DNA of 64,000 nucleotides from NCBI RefSeq assembly GCF_014697545.1, contig NZ_JACJSA010000021.1:1-64000 (forward strand), in the 5' to 3' direction. The notes below the pieces were generated by a model. That model did no database searches. It was not told the DNA's origin and saw only the letters and a list, made by a program, of their open reading frames with translations. Below are positions 53,217-61,454 of the stretch, piece by piece; position 1 is the first letter of the stretch, and each line of letters starts with the position of its first letter. Origin of the DNA: Oscillatoria sp. FACHB-1407 (lineage in GTDB: Bacteria > Cyanobacteriota > Cyanobacteriia > Elainellales > Elainellaceae). The position numbers were made by a program, and so were the translations under genes.

Positions 53217-55142
53217 ATGTGTTATGCAGGAGCCAAATATTATACTTACACTCTCAAAATCGGCTATTGTTCTATGGCTGTTTATCCATCTTGTCCAATC
53301 TATCGGATTCCCGACAAGCTATCGCTCTTTGGTCAGCGATTAGTAGATACAGGATGGCTAGAGTTTGAGCAGATGCTTCAGGTTGAGAGAGAATCGCGCC
53401 AATCAAATGAATCAGTTATCACCTCTGTTGAACGGCTTATTGGTCGCCCACTCTCGGCTGATGTAAAGCAAATGTATAAGCAACTCAGCTTATTTGAATT
53501 AAAACTTCTCCATTGTGTTGAACCATTTGTTTTCGAGAATTCAGGAATTACGATCAACCAAGTTTCTGAATTAATTGACACGTTAATTCCAATTGATATT
53601 TGTCGTCGCTATCGCTTAGTACCTCTCTTCAAAATAGAACATGGACCAACCTCACTCCTAGTGGCAATGGTTAATCCAAATGATTTGGCGGCTCAAGATG
53701 ATTTAAATAGAATTTTGCGGCCTCAAGGATTATTGCTTAAACGCCTGGTGATTCCTGTAGAAGATTATCAGCAAATTATTTCTCAATATCTAGATAACCA
53801 GTTTGATCAGCAGAAACAGCTTGATCTGCAATCTAAGTTTGACTCTAAAGCTGACCTCGACGAGCTAGAATATCTTGGTCTAGAAGAGATAATAGACGAT
53901 GCTAATGTAGACTTGAAAATCGCCTTGACCGATGGAGAAGCTGAACCAGTTGTTGCATTGGTTAACAAAATCCTGGTTCAAGCACTTCAAGAAGAGGTTT
54001 CAAACATTCACGTTGAGCCTCAGAAGGAATATCTTCGGATTCGATTTCGTAAATATGGGGTGTTGAGGGATGCGGTTGACCCCTTACCCAAGAAAATTAT
54101 CCCCGCGGTGACCGCTCGCCTCAAAGTAATTGCTGATCTGGATATTTTAGAGAAGTGCTCACCTCAAACTGGTAAAATCTATCGAATTTTCGATGGACGT
54201 AAAATTGAATTTGATGTCAGTACACTTCCCAGTCGATGCGGCGAAGGGATTGTCTTAACTCTGGTAAATCGGTCACTACCTCCTGTCTCATTAGAAAATA
54301 TCTTCCCTCACTCATCCAGTAGACAAAGCGTGCAAGAGATGATTGCACACTCGCATGGATTACTGTTAGTTGTAGGAGTACCTGGTTCTAGCAAAATAAC
54401 CACCCTCTACTCCTTACTTGCTCAACGAAATACTGTAGACAGTCGGATTATTACATTTGAAGAAGTAGTTCAATATTTTTTAGAAGGGATTACTCAAGTA
54501 CAACTGCCCATCGAGAACCGCAAAGACTATATCAACGCTTGTTTGCGACAAGATCCAGATATCGTTCTGATAGATGAGTTGTGCGATCGCCAAACTACTG
54601 AAATAGCCATCAACGCCGCTCGTTCAAAATGTCTCGTACTATCTACCATCAATGCATCTAATCCAGTGATGGCAGTTCAGCAACTGCTCGATATGGGAAT
54701 CGAACCTTATAGATTCAATCGAAGTTTGATTGGAGTGATTGGGCAACATCTTCTACGTAAATTGTGTGAGGAATGCCGCATTGCTTATACCCCCCTTTCT
54801 GAAGAACGAGTTCGATTTGGCATTTCTGAAACTAACCCAGAAGAAACATTCTATCGGGCGAATAGCTTACACCCTCAAGAAATCAAAACAACTAAAGCTG
54901 AAGGGACTTTGTGTCAAAACTGTTGTAGAGTGGGTTACAAAGGTCAGATTGCCGTTCATGAAATTCTGCGAATGAGTCCTGTTTTGCAACAACTTCTCAT
55001 TCAAAAACCGTCTGTTGAAGCTTTTCACGCAACTGCTCAAGCAGAGGGAATGCAAACTTATTTAGACAATGGCTTCGAGTTAGCACGACAAGGCTTGACT
55101 TCATTGGATGAACTTGAACAGTTGCTTAAGCATCAGTATTAA
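53217..55142 (+). CDS. PilB/GspE-family protein with degraded ATPase motifs
   Basis: A 641-residue relative of type IV pilus/type II secretion ATPases. An MshEN-like N domain (ESVITSVERLIGRPLS..., RYRLVPLFKIEHGPTSLLVAMVNPNDL) is followed by the motor (VNKILVQALQEEVSNIHVEPQ). Zinc cysteines are kept (LCEEC, LCQNCC). However Walker A is GVPGSSKITTL (387-397) instead of GPTGSGKTTTL. Walker B is DIVLIDELCD with D for G, and the His box STLHTND is STINASN. ATP hydrolysis is therefore doubtful. ATG 53274 is an alternative start. It may be a regulatory paralogue of the true PilB. Confidence 0.82.
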   Translation: MCYAGAKYYTYTLKIGYCSMAVYPSCPIYRIPDKLSLFGQRLVDTGWLEFEQMLQVERESRQSNESVITSVERLIGRPLSADVKQMYKQLSLFELKLLHCVEPFVFENSGITINQVSELIDTLIPIDICRRYRLVPLFKIEHGPTSLLVAMVNPNDLAAQDDLNRILRPQGLLLKRLVIPVEDYQQIISQYLDNQFDQQKQLDLQSKFDSKADLDELEYLGLEEIIDDANVDLKIALTDGEAEPVVALVNKILVQALQEEVSNIHVEPQKEYLRIRFRKYGVLRDAVDPLPKKIIPAVTARLKVIADLDILEKCSPQTGKIYRIFDGRKIEFDVSTLPSRCGEGIVLTLVNRSLPPVSLENIFPHSSSRQSVQEMIAHSHGLLLVVGVPGSSKITTLYSLLAQRNTVDSRIITFEEVVQYFLEGITQVQLPIENRKDYINACLRQDPDIVLIDELCDRQTTEIAINAARSKCLVLSTINASNPVMAVQQLLDMGIEPYRFNRSLIGVIGQHLLRKLCEECRIAYTPLSEERVRFGISETNPEETFYRANSLHPQEIKTTKAEGTLCQNCCRVGYKGQIAVHEILRMSPVLQQLLIQKPSVEAFHATAQAEGMQTYLDNGFELARQGLTSLDELEQLLKHQY

Positions 55143-55169
55143 AACCAATGAGTATATCCTTAACTGCAA

Positions 55170-55919
55170 TTACTTTCCTCCTGCAATGTCTATAAGCGAA
55201 CCAGTGGTGTACGACGCTTCATCCGATAACAGCCACAAAATCGCCTGTGCGACTTCGATCGCCTGTCCCCCTCGCCTCATAGGAACCGACTCTTTAACCC
55301 GCTCCACTCGATTTGGCTCACCTCCACTGGCGTGAATATCGGTGTAAATAAACCCTGGGCGCACGGCATTGACCCGAATTCCCTCATCTGCAACTTCCCT
55401 GGCTAAGCCGATGGTCATCGTATCGATCGCCCCTTTTGAAGCAGCATAATCTACATACTCACCCGGAGAACCGAGACGAGCCGCGGCTGATGAGACATTG
55501 ACGATCGCCCCGCCCGTGCCACCGTGTTTAGTAGACATACGTTTGATAGCTTCTCGCGCACACAAAAAGCTGCCGATCACGTTTGTTGCAAAAACCCGTT
55601 GCAAGCGAGCCGCATCCATCATTTCAACGCGCATTTGTTGTTCTAATATCCCTGCATTATTGACCAGTGCAGTTACTTTTCCGAGTTGATCATCAACGGT
55701 TTCAAATAATTTAATTACATCTGCTTCGATAGCCACATCGGCGGCAATGGCGATCGCTTTACCGCCCACCGATCGGATTGAGTCAACCACGCTTTGAGCC
55801 GCTTCTGAATGGTGGCGATAGTTGACGCAAACAGCATACCCTCGCTCAGCCGCAAGGTGAGCCGTAGCTGCACCAATGCCACGACTACCACCAGTAATCA
55901 CCATGACTTTGTTCATCAT
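55170..55919 (-). CDS. SDR-family oxidoreductase (FabG/YgfF-like)
   Basis: A 249-residue classical short-chain dehydrogenase: MVITGGSRGIGAATA (NADP-binding), ALVNNAGILEQQ, VNVSSAAARLGSPGEYVDYAASKGAIDTMTIGLARE with the Ser, YAASK catalytic set, and VRPGFIYTDIHASGGEP. The closing GSLIDIAGGK is typical of the glucose-1-dehydrogenase-like group. The substrate is unknown. It is convergent with the PilB-like gene, 27 bp away. Confidence 0.87.
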   Translation of the reverse strand: MMNKVMVITGGSRGIGAATAHLAAERGYAVCVNYRHHSEAAQSVVDSIRSVGGKAIAIAADVAIEADVIKLFETVDDQLGKVTALVNNAGILEQQMRVEMMDAARLQRVFATNVIGSFLCAREAIKRMSTKHGGTGGAIVNVSSAAARLGSPGEYVDYAASKGAIDTMTIGLAREVADEGIRVNAVRPGFIYTDIHASGGEPNRVERVKESVPMRRGGQAIEVAQAILWLLSDEASYTTGSLIDIAGGK

Positions 55920-56398
55920 TAAAGGGAGCTATAAACAGCCTCTCATCACCATAACAGGAGCTACTTTACCTCTAACTTAGGGTGCATCTGACGGTAGGGG
56001 AGTGGCAGTTAAAACCGCAGCTACCAGAGCAAAACTGCTCATGCAGGTTCAAAACCTCAGTCCGCGTAGCTTTGACTGCGAGGTTAAATCGGTGGCGACC
56101 TCTGCTATGCGACGGTCTTTTTGACCCAGGCGGAATCGGTCTGCCACCTTCTCTCAACATACAAGGCGGGCTTCCCACCTGGTGATGTGGAATGGGCAAT
56201 GGTGCCGCATCGAGCGAGTCGCGGCACAGTTGCGAAGCGAGCATCCCGAGAGCTTTGGTCATCTGCGCGTGCATTGCCGCAATGGGGAGGTCAAGGAGTG
56301 TGGGGCGTTTACCATTTTGCCGTAATTGCGATCGCCCCTTATTACGTTTGCCCTCCCTTCCCCGCATCCATCATTCCCAGCTAGAGTTGAATTGTAGT
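55920..56398. other. Unexplained region between the SDR gene and MNT remnant
   Basis: It holds the SDR promoter. A frame on the reverse strand (55972-56367) encodes a Pro/Ser/Arg-rich stretch (KALGMLASQLCRDSLDAAPLP, RFNLAVKATRTEVLNLHEQF) that looks like residue of a lost gene or a mobile-element end, but I cannot name it. It abuts the family D end at 56399. Confidence 0.3.
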
Positions 56399-56431
56399 AC
56401 TAGTGTTGCGAACACAAAGTTCTGCAATGTA
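56399..56431. repeat. Solo end of family D element
   Basis: ACTAGTGTTG, one variable base, then GAACACAAAGTTCTGCAATG and TA: 33 bp matching one terminus of the element at 38399-38509 with one mismatch. The other end is absent. The start codon of the MNT pseudogene (56427) lies inside it. Confidence 0.6.
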
Positions 56432-56739
56432 TGGCATTGACATTCCTCAACAAAAAATTGTCGAGTTTTGCCAGCGTTGGAAAGTGGTAGAATTCGCGCT
56501 GTTCGGCTCAATCCTACCAGAAGACTTCCGTCCCGATAGCGATGTAGATGTTTTGGTTACGTTTGCTCCTGATGCCACTTGGACGCTGTCTGATCATATT
56601 GATATGCCGGATGAACTAAAAAAACCTCTTTGGGCAGAAGGTCGAACTTGTGAGCCGTCGAGGGATTGAGCGAAGTCGTAATGTCCGTCGTCGTCAAGCC
56701 ATTCTAGAATCTGCCAAACCTATTTATGTCACCTCGTGA
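56427..56739 (+). pseudogene. MNT-type nucleotidyltransferase antitoxin, frameshifted
   Basis: MYGIDIPQQKIVEFCQRWKV followed by FALFGSILPEDFRPDSDVDVLVTF, the GS...DxD active site of minimal nucleotidyltransferases, which silence HEPN toxins by AMPylation. After DELKK the frame breaks. In the next frame it continues properly as LFGQKVELVSRRGIERSRN and ends RRRQAILESAKPIYVTS. The break is at a run of seven A (six would keep the frame), near 56610-56625. It may be a true mutation, slippage or a sequencing error. Confidence 0.75.
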
Positions 56740-56830
56740 TTTAGATTATGTGACTGATATTTTGGCAGCAGCCCATTTGATTGAAATAGTTCCATCATTG
56801 CTGGAACAGCTTGAATCATTGGTTTCATAA
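56726..56830 (+). pseudogene. HEPN (DUF86) toxin remnant with internal deletion
   Basis: 34 codons, overlapping the MNT remnant by 14 bp as in intact MNT-HEPN operons. It starts like DUF86 proteins (MSPRDLDYVTDILAAAHLIE) and then jumps to what looks like their C-terminus (VPSLLEQLESLVS). The RX4-6H catalytic core is missing. No ribonuclease activity is expected. Confidence 0.6.
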
Positions 56831-57079
56831 CAGAGCGATCGCCCTTTTATCCTCTAACTGCACTCTCCTTGAGATACCCGTAAGTGTTCGCCCCTACCCT
56901 CTACAATTGAGATAATTCTTTTCTCTCCTCAATTTTTCGAGGTGCGTTACGCCATCGCTAACGGCACCTACCCAATCCACTTTTATCCTTCATCCTCTCT
57001 TTCCTTACAGACGCGATAAATCGCTCCTCTCCTTTCTTCTTTTATCCTTCATCCTTTATCGTTTATCCTTTCTTCCTTC

Positions 57080-58438
57080 ATGTTTCAAGCAACTCGTCGG
57101 CGACTTGCGATTTGGTATACAACTGTCACAGCCGTTTTATTATTGTTGTTTGCCAGCGGCTTTTATTGGTATGTTCGTGGCACATTAATTGAGCGGATCG
57201 ACGATACCTTGAATCATGTCGTGGAAGTGGTGCAGCGATCGCTTGTAATTGAGTCTGCTATGGATGGAGGTGCTCCCCATGTCAATGTAGAAGCCAGTTT
57301 TAGCAACAACATAGGCTCGGTGGAGGACGACCACATTGATCTGGAGTGGTTTAGCCCAACAGGTGAATTGCTGTGGTCTACATTTTCGCAACCATTGAAA
57401 TTGCCATTGCATATTAGCAGTGGTGAAACGGTGCATCTTCCCAATCAGGACTTGCAAGATTCAAACACCGCTGATTCATCCTTCAGCCTCGATCCGTCGT
57501 CCCTGATTCTGCGGCAGGTGACACAACGAGTGCAGTTAGGGCGACAGGTGTTGGGGTATCTGCGAGCCAGTCATCCCTGGTTTGAGGTGACAAAGCCAAC
57601 TCGTCAGTTGATTATCGATCTGGGCTTGGGAACGGCAGTTATGGTCGGGGCGGTCGCGGCGATTGGTTGGGGGTTATCGGGGTTGGCGATCGCCCCCGTA
57701 CGCGACTCCTATCAACGGCTTAAGCAGTTCACAGCGGATGCATCGCACGAGTTACGCAATCCCATTGCGGTGATTCAAACCAACGTGCAGGTGGCATTGT
57801 CTGACCCCGATCCACAGTTTCAGGAAACGCAACTTAAAGTGGTGGAACGGTTGACCCGTCGTCTGGGTCGTCTGGTGGATGATTTGCTGTTTTTAGCCCG
57901 ACAGGACAGCGGCATGACTCCACTTCAAACCAGTCCCGTTGCTCTGAATGACTTACTGCAAGAGGTAACTGAGGAACAGGAGGCGATCGCCTCTGACAAA
58001 GCGATTACACTTTTGTTTGACGTGCAGGGAGAGGCAGAGCCTTACATTGTGGAGGGCGATCGCGATCAACTGACGCGCCTATTCACGAACCTGGTCAGCA
58101 ACGCGATTCAATACACTCCGCCTCAAGGGAAGGTTCACATCACCCTACAACCCGTCAAAAATCAGCATCCTCAACTTCAGGTGCTGGTGTGTGACACGGG
58201 CATTGGCATTCCTGAAGAAGCCATTCCTTACCTGTTCGATCGCTTCTATCGAGTTGATCCAGCACGCACCCATGCGGGTTCTCATGCTTCTCAAAAAGCA
58301 TCCGGAGGTTCAGGACTGGGGTTGGCGATCGCCAAGGTGATTGTCGAGAACCATCAGGGACACATTGCAGTGGACAGCAAACCCAATCAGGGAACAACCT
58401 TTACCGTCACGTTGCCCAGCCATACAACAAAGCCCTAA
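57080..58438 (+). CDS. Sensor histidine kinase (orphan)
   Basis: A 452-residue membrane sensor kinase. A first helix (10-32), a periplasmic sensor loop of about 145 residues and a second helix (180-203) precede the kinase. The phospho-acceptor is H223 in TADASHELRNPIAVIQ. The ATPase part shows NLVSNAIQYTPPQG (N box), DTGIGIPEEAIPYLFDRFYR (G1/F) and GGSGLGLAIAKVIVENHQG (G2). No response regulator is next to it. The upstream region is a heptamer tract (TTTATCCTTCATCC) with no clear ribosome site. Confidence 0.92.
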   Translation: MFQATRRRLAIWYTTVTAVLLLLFASGFYWYVRGTLIERIDDTLNHVVEVVQRSLVIESAMDGGAPHVNVEASFSNNIGSVEDDHIDLEWFSPTGELLWSTFSQPLKLPLHISSGETVHLPNQDLQDSNTADSSFSLDPSSLILRQVTQRVQLGRQVLGYLRASHPWFEVTKPTRQLIIDLGLGTAVMVGAVAAIGWGLSGLAIAPVRDSYQRLKQFTADASHELRNPIAVIQTNVQVALSDPDPQFQETQLKVVERLTRRLGRLVDDLLFLARQDSGMTPLQTSPVALNDLLQEVTEEQEAIASDKAITLLFDVQGEAEPYIVEGDRDQLTRLFTNLVSNAIQYTPPQGKVHITLQPVKNQHPQLQVLVCDTGIGIPEEAIPYLFDRFYRVDPARTHAGSHASQKASGGSGLGLAIAKVIVENHQGHIAVDSKPNQGTTFTVTLPSHTTKP

Positions 58439-59020
58439 CATTGATTCATATAGGTGAAGAGTGGAATTGAGGGTCTAAGATCCTGGCGAATGAATTCGCG
58501 TCTACTGGAGCCAGGTCTGCCTGCGCAGACTACCGAAAATCCAAGGTTATAGAAACCAATGCCAGTCGGCTTGGTTTCTATAACGGCGGTTTCAACCGCC
58601 AAAATCCTGATCCCGAATTCATGTCAACTCTGATGCTGCCAACGCTTCACCCTTTAACGAATACCACCCAGCAGTTGCAATGGTCTCTCTGCAATCCTCA
58701 ACCCCGATTATCTATCCCGATAGTGACGGCAACCCAATAGCAGACAATACAAAACAGTTCCGTTGGATTGTAGTAATTCAGCAGAACTTAGTACAACTCG
58801 TCATAAATAGGGGTGGGAATTCGGGGTGCAGGGGTGGAACCCCTGACGGGGGCGAAGCCCCCATACCCCCCTGGTTTTATTTCCAAACCCTATCTGTGAA
58901 TCACAGTACTTAGATTGGCTGTTTGCTGATGATCCAACCGTTTTTGTTGCTGGCGACTTGCTCTGGTATCCAGTTGAGAGCCGCTGGAATTGATCCCAAT
59001 GATATCTAAAGCGAAAACCC
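58439..59020. other. Region between the kinase and tlyA
   Basis: 582 bp without an accepted gene. A hairpin with perfect 14-nt arms (GTTATAGAAACCAA at 58546-58559 and TTGGTTTCTATAAC at 58571-58584) may end the kinase message. Family B copy 2 occupies 58787-58914. The GCCAAAATCCTGATCCC word near 58600 also occurs near 44836. Confidence 0.45.
58787..58914. repeat. MITE-like element, family B copy 2 (inverted)
   Basis: The reverse complement of 20102-20230 with a few changes (128 against 129 bp), including the GTAC-containing ends and the GGGGGCGAAGCCCCC core. A frame reads through it, but that is due to the repeat. Confidence 0.65.
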
Positions 59021-59839
59021 TTGAAACAACGCCTCGACACCCTTCTGGTAGACCTTAACCTCTGCTCCTCTCGACAACAGGCACAGAGCCTGATTCGGGC
59101 AGGGGAAGTCATGGTCAATCAACAGGTAGTTGATAAACCGGGCACGGAGATTGAGACGACTGCCCACATTCACATTAAGGAGCGATCGCCCTTTGTCTCC
59201 AGAGGCGGTGAAAAACTGGCAAAAGCCCTTACAGAATTCAAGGTCGCTGTGGCAGGACGGGTGTGCCTGGATGGGGGAATCTCGACAGGAGGCTTCACGG
59301 ACTGTCTACTGCAAGCGGGAGCCGATCGCGTCTATGGCATCGACGTAGGCTATGGGCAGGTCGCGTGGGAGTTGCGTCAAGACCCGCGTGTCATTCTTCG
59401 GGAACGGACCAATCTACGCCATCTCACTCCTGAAGATCTGTACACCGAAGACCAACCCCGTCCCGATCTGGGGGTTGTGGATGTGTCGTTTATCTCGCTG
59501 ACCAAAGTTCTGTCCGCGTTATGGCAGTTGCTCGAACCGCCCCACGAGGTCGTGTTACTCGTCAAACCGCAATTTGAAGTGGGACGAGAGAAAGTCGGTA
59601 AAAAGGGAGTTGTGCGAGATCCGCGTGATCAAGCAGGAGCGATCGCCCAGGTTCTAGAAGCCTCGCAGGGGCTAGGGTGGCACTATTGCGGGTTAACCTG
59701 GTCGCCGTTATTAGGTCCAGCAGGCAACATTGAATATTTGCTCTGGTTACAAGATCAGAGCTTCGTTAGCTCACCTTCCCTTGCCGATCTACAAACCCTG
59801 ACGGAAACGGCAAACCGGGTTTTGCACAACAGAGATTAA
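59021..59839 (+). CDS. tlyA: TlyA-family rRNA 2'-O-methyltransferase
   Basis: A 272-residue protein with an N-terminal S4 RNA-binding domain (KQRLDTLLVDLNLCSSRQQAQSLIRAGEVMVN) and an FtsJ-like methyltransferase (VCLDGGISTGGFTDCLLQAGADRVYGIDVGYGQ, then DVSFISLTKVL and LVKPQFEVGREKV). TlyA methylates ribose in 16S and 23S rRNA; some homologues are annotated as hemolysins. The start is TTG, directly before the conserved KQRLD; no ATG fits. Confidence 0.92.
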   Translation: MKQRLDTLLVDLNLCSSRQQAQSLIRAGEVMVNQQVVDKPGTEIETTAHIHIKERSPFVSRGGEKLAKALTEFKVAVAGRVCLDGGISTGGFTDCLLQAGADRVYGIDVGYGQVAWELRQDPRVILRERTNLRHLTPEDLYTEDQPRPDLGVVDVSFISLTKVLSALWQLLEPPHEVVLLVKPQFEVGREKVGKKGVVRDPRDQAGAIAQVLEASQGLGWHYCGLTWSPLLGPAGNIEYLLWLQDQSFVSSPSLADLQTLTETANRVLHNRD

Positions 59840-60344
59840 GGACACGATTAGAAGTAAATTTGGATTGGTAATGATATGGCGCGTCATGCCCTACAAGCTG
59901 CTTATACCATTTCTTTAAATCTAAGCTGTACATCCATACATCACGAGATGTGCAACTAATTTGCCCTCATCCCAACCCTTCTCCCACAGGAGAAGGGCTT
60001 CCACCCGTTCCGATTCCCTCTCCTGTGGGCTACGGTGTATACACAAGTCTTCTACTCAAGCTAATGCTGGGTTTGATCCTCCCTAACCCTCCTTAAAAAG
60101 GAGGGAACCGGAGCCAAAGTCCCTCTTTTTAAGGGGGATTTAGGGGGATCATGCAGAAGATTGGCATCTCAACCGAGATCTGTGTACACGGTAGTTCCTG
60201 TGGGAGAGGGTTAGGGTGAGGGTTAGAACGGGTGGAAGTTTCAGAAAAGTCGCACATGTGGTTACATCTGTAAGAGCGGTTCGCGAACCGCCCCTTCCAC
60301 ATCCATCGTTCTACTTTTGAAAACTGGTATTACCCAAATTGACT
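59840..60344. repeat. Nested inverted repeats between tlyA and psaK-like gene
   Basis: The outer arms are CCCTCATCCCAACCCTTCTC (59965 on) and the complementary AGAGGGTTAGGGTGAGGG (near 60207). Inside is an element of about 165 bp with imperfect ends GCTACGGTGTATACACA (60029) and TGTGTACACGGTAG (60181). It contains further hairpins (CCTCCTTAAAAAGGAGG). The GTGTATACAC word also ends the family E elements. No gene is present. Confidence 0.55.
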
Positions 60345-60623
60345 TTAATTTTGAATCAATCCAGATAAGGTCAGCGTTGCCAACACGCCCAAAATATGAC
60401 CAAAACTCATGGATGCAATGAAACCAGCCAAACTGATGTTATTAAATATCGGTCCCAGGGGTCCCAGAGGGGCTTTTGGTCCAACGTGGGGTTGTTCAAT
60501 CGTACGCGAGGCAATGAGTAACACTAACAAGGAAAAACCGATGATAAAAGGCGTTCCCTGCCAGGAAAACAGTGAAGTAGCGTTTTCGGTTTGCTGTGCA
60601 GCTAACAATAGAGCGTGAATCAA
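60345..60623 (-). CDS. PsaK-like photosystem I subunit
   Basis: A 92-residue protein with two membrane helices (GTPFIIGFSLLVLLIASRTI; ISLAGFIASMSFGHILGVLATLTL). The SFGHILG motif, the W before helix 1 and the loop VGPKAPLGPLGP fit PsaK, a peripheral photosystem I subunit that helps bind antenna and state-transition partners. It is more divergent than standard PsaK1, so it may be a stress-type PsaK2. It is divergent from the carotenoid-protein homologue. Confidence 0.72.
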   Translation of the reverse strand: MIHALLLAAQQTENATSLFSWQGTPFIIGFSLLVLLIASRTIEQPHVGPKAPLGPLGPIFNNISLAGFIASMSFGHILGVLATLTLSGLIQN

Positions 60624-60812
60624 GGTTTTTCTCCTATGACTGATTTCATAAATTGGTTGAACCGATCATCTTTTTTTTCACGTCAGTCTTCCTCTGGCTA
60701 TCGAATGATTTACAAAAACCCTATTTGAGACGTGATCTAGGTCTATCTATAGAAGTTATTGCGATCGCCAAAAAACTAGGATGATCGACAGTCTTTTATC
60801 GGATTTAGATCT

Positions 60813-61322
60813 ATGACATTTACAAATACGGATGCGATCGCCAAGTGCGTCCAGGCATTTAAAAAACTCGATTTGAATGGACAATTGAGTGCGTTAGCCG
60901 CTCTCTACAGTGAAGTTAAAACTTCTGTCACGAGCCATTCCACTGCAATGGCAGCTTCTTCTGAAGTAGATCAGTTGATCAAACACATCAACGAGATGCG
61001 GGAAGAGGATCGACTGCAATTTTTGCAGGATGTGTTGTCAGAGAAGGCAACCAAGTCAGATGAAACAGCCCTCGACCCCCATCCCAGCAAAGCTTTACTG
61101 GAATTAGTACCAGGGGGAGTCACTCCACCGATCGATCAATACAACGATATGAGCATCAACTCTCGTTTAACGGTCTGGTATCGGTTTGGTCAGATGATGG
61201 AGAACCAACTGTCTTCCATCATGGCTCAAAATCCACCCTCTCCTGAAGCGAACGAACTGATTAGCTCTTTGAAGCAATGCGACTTTGATCAACAAATTGC
61301 GTTTCTGAACAAAGTGATTTAA
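60813..61322 (+). CDS. OCP N-terminal-domain-like protein (helical carotenoid protein type)
   Basis: A 169-residue all-helical protein similar to the N-terminal domain of the orange carotenoid protein. The clearest match is NSRLTVWYRFGQMMENQLSSIM, aligned with the OCP helix that starts KLGFWYRLGELM, plus the flanking helices AFKKLDLNGQLSALAALYSEV and EDRLQFLQDVLSEKA. No C-terminal domain is attached. Helical carotenoid proteins quench singlet oxygen or phycobilisome energy. This one is divergent and carotenoid binding is not assured. It is divergent from the PsaK-like gene. Confidence 0.68.
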   Translation: MTFTNTDAIAKCVQAFKKLDLNGQLSALAALYSEVKTSVTSHSTAMAASSEVDQLIKHINEMREEDRLQFLQDVLSEKATKSDETALDPHPSKALLELVPGGVTPPIDQYNDMSINSRLTVWYRFGQMMENQLSSIMAQNPPSPEANELISSLKQCDFDQQIAFLNKVI

Positions 61323-61329
61323 CTTGCAT

Positions 61330-61364
61330 CAGGTCTGCGACTTTTTGAAAAAGTTGCAGACCTG
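61330..61364. terminator. Hairpin after the carotenoid-protein homologue
   Basis: A 35-bp near-perfect inverted repeat, CAGGTCTGCGACTTTTT paired with AAAAAGTTGCAGACCTG, starting 8 bp after the stop. It lacks a T-run. Confidence 0.7.
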
Positions 61365-61454
61365 ATTAAACATCCCCATCCATCCCAGGCATTCCGCCGT
61401 ATTATCAAAACAATTCTTGGTTCGGCTGATGTTTACAGGCTGGGAGGAAATCGG

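Noticed and set aside
55972-56367. 131-codon reverse frame
   Set aside because: Pro/Arg/Ser-rich with no recognisable fold; kept only as an unexplained region.
58680-58913. 77-codon frame before tlyA
   Set aside because: Its second half is the family B repeat element; no domain and no similar protein known to me.
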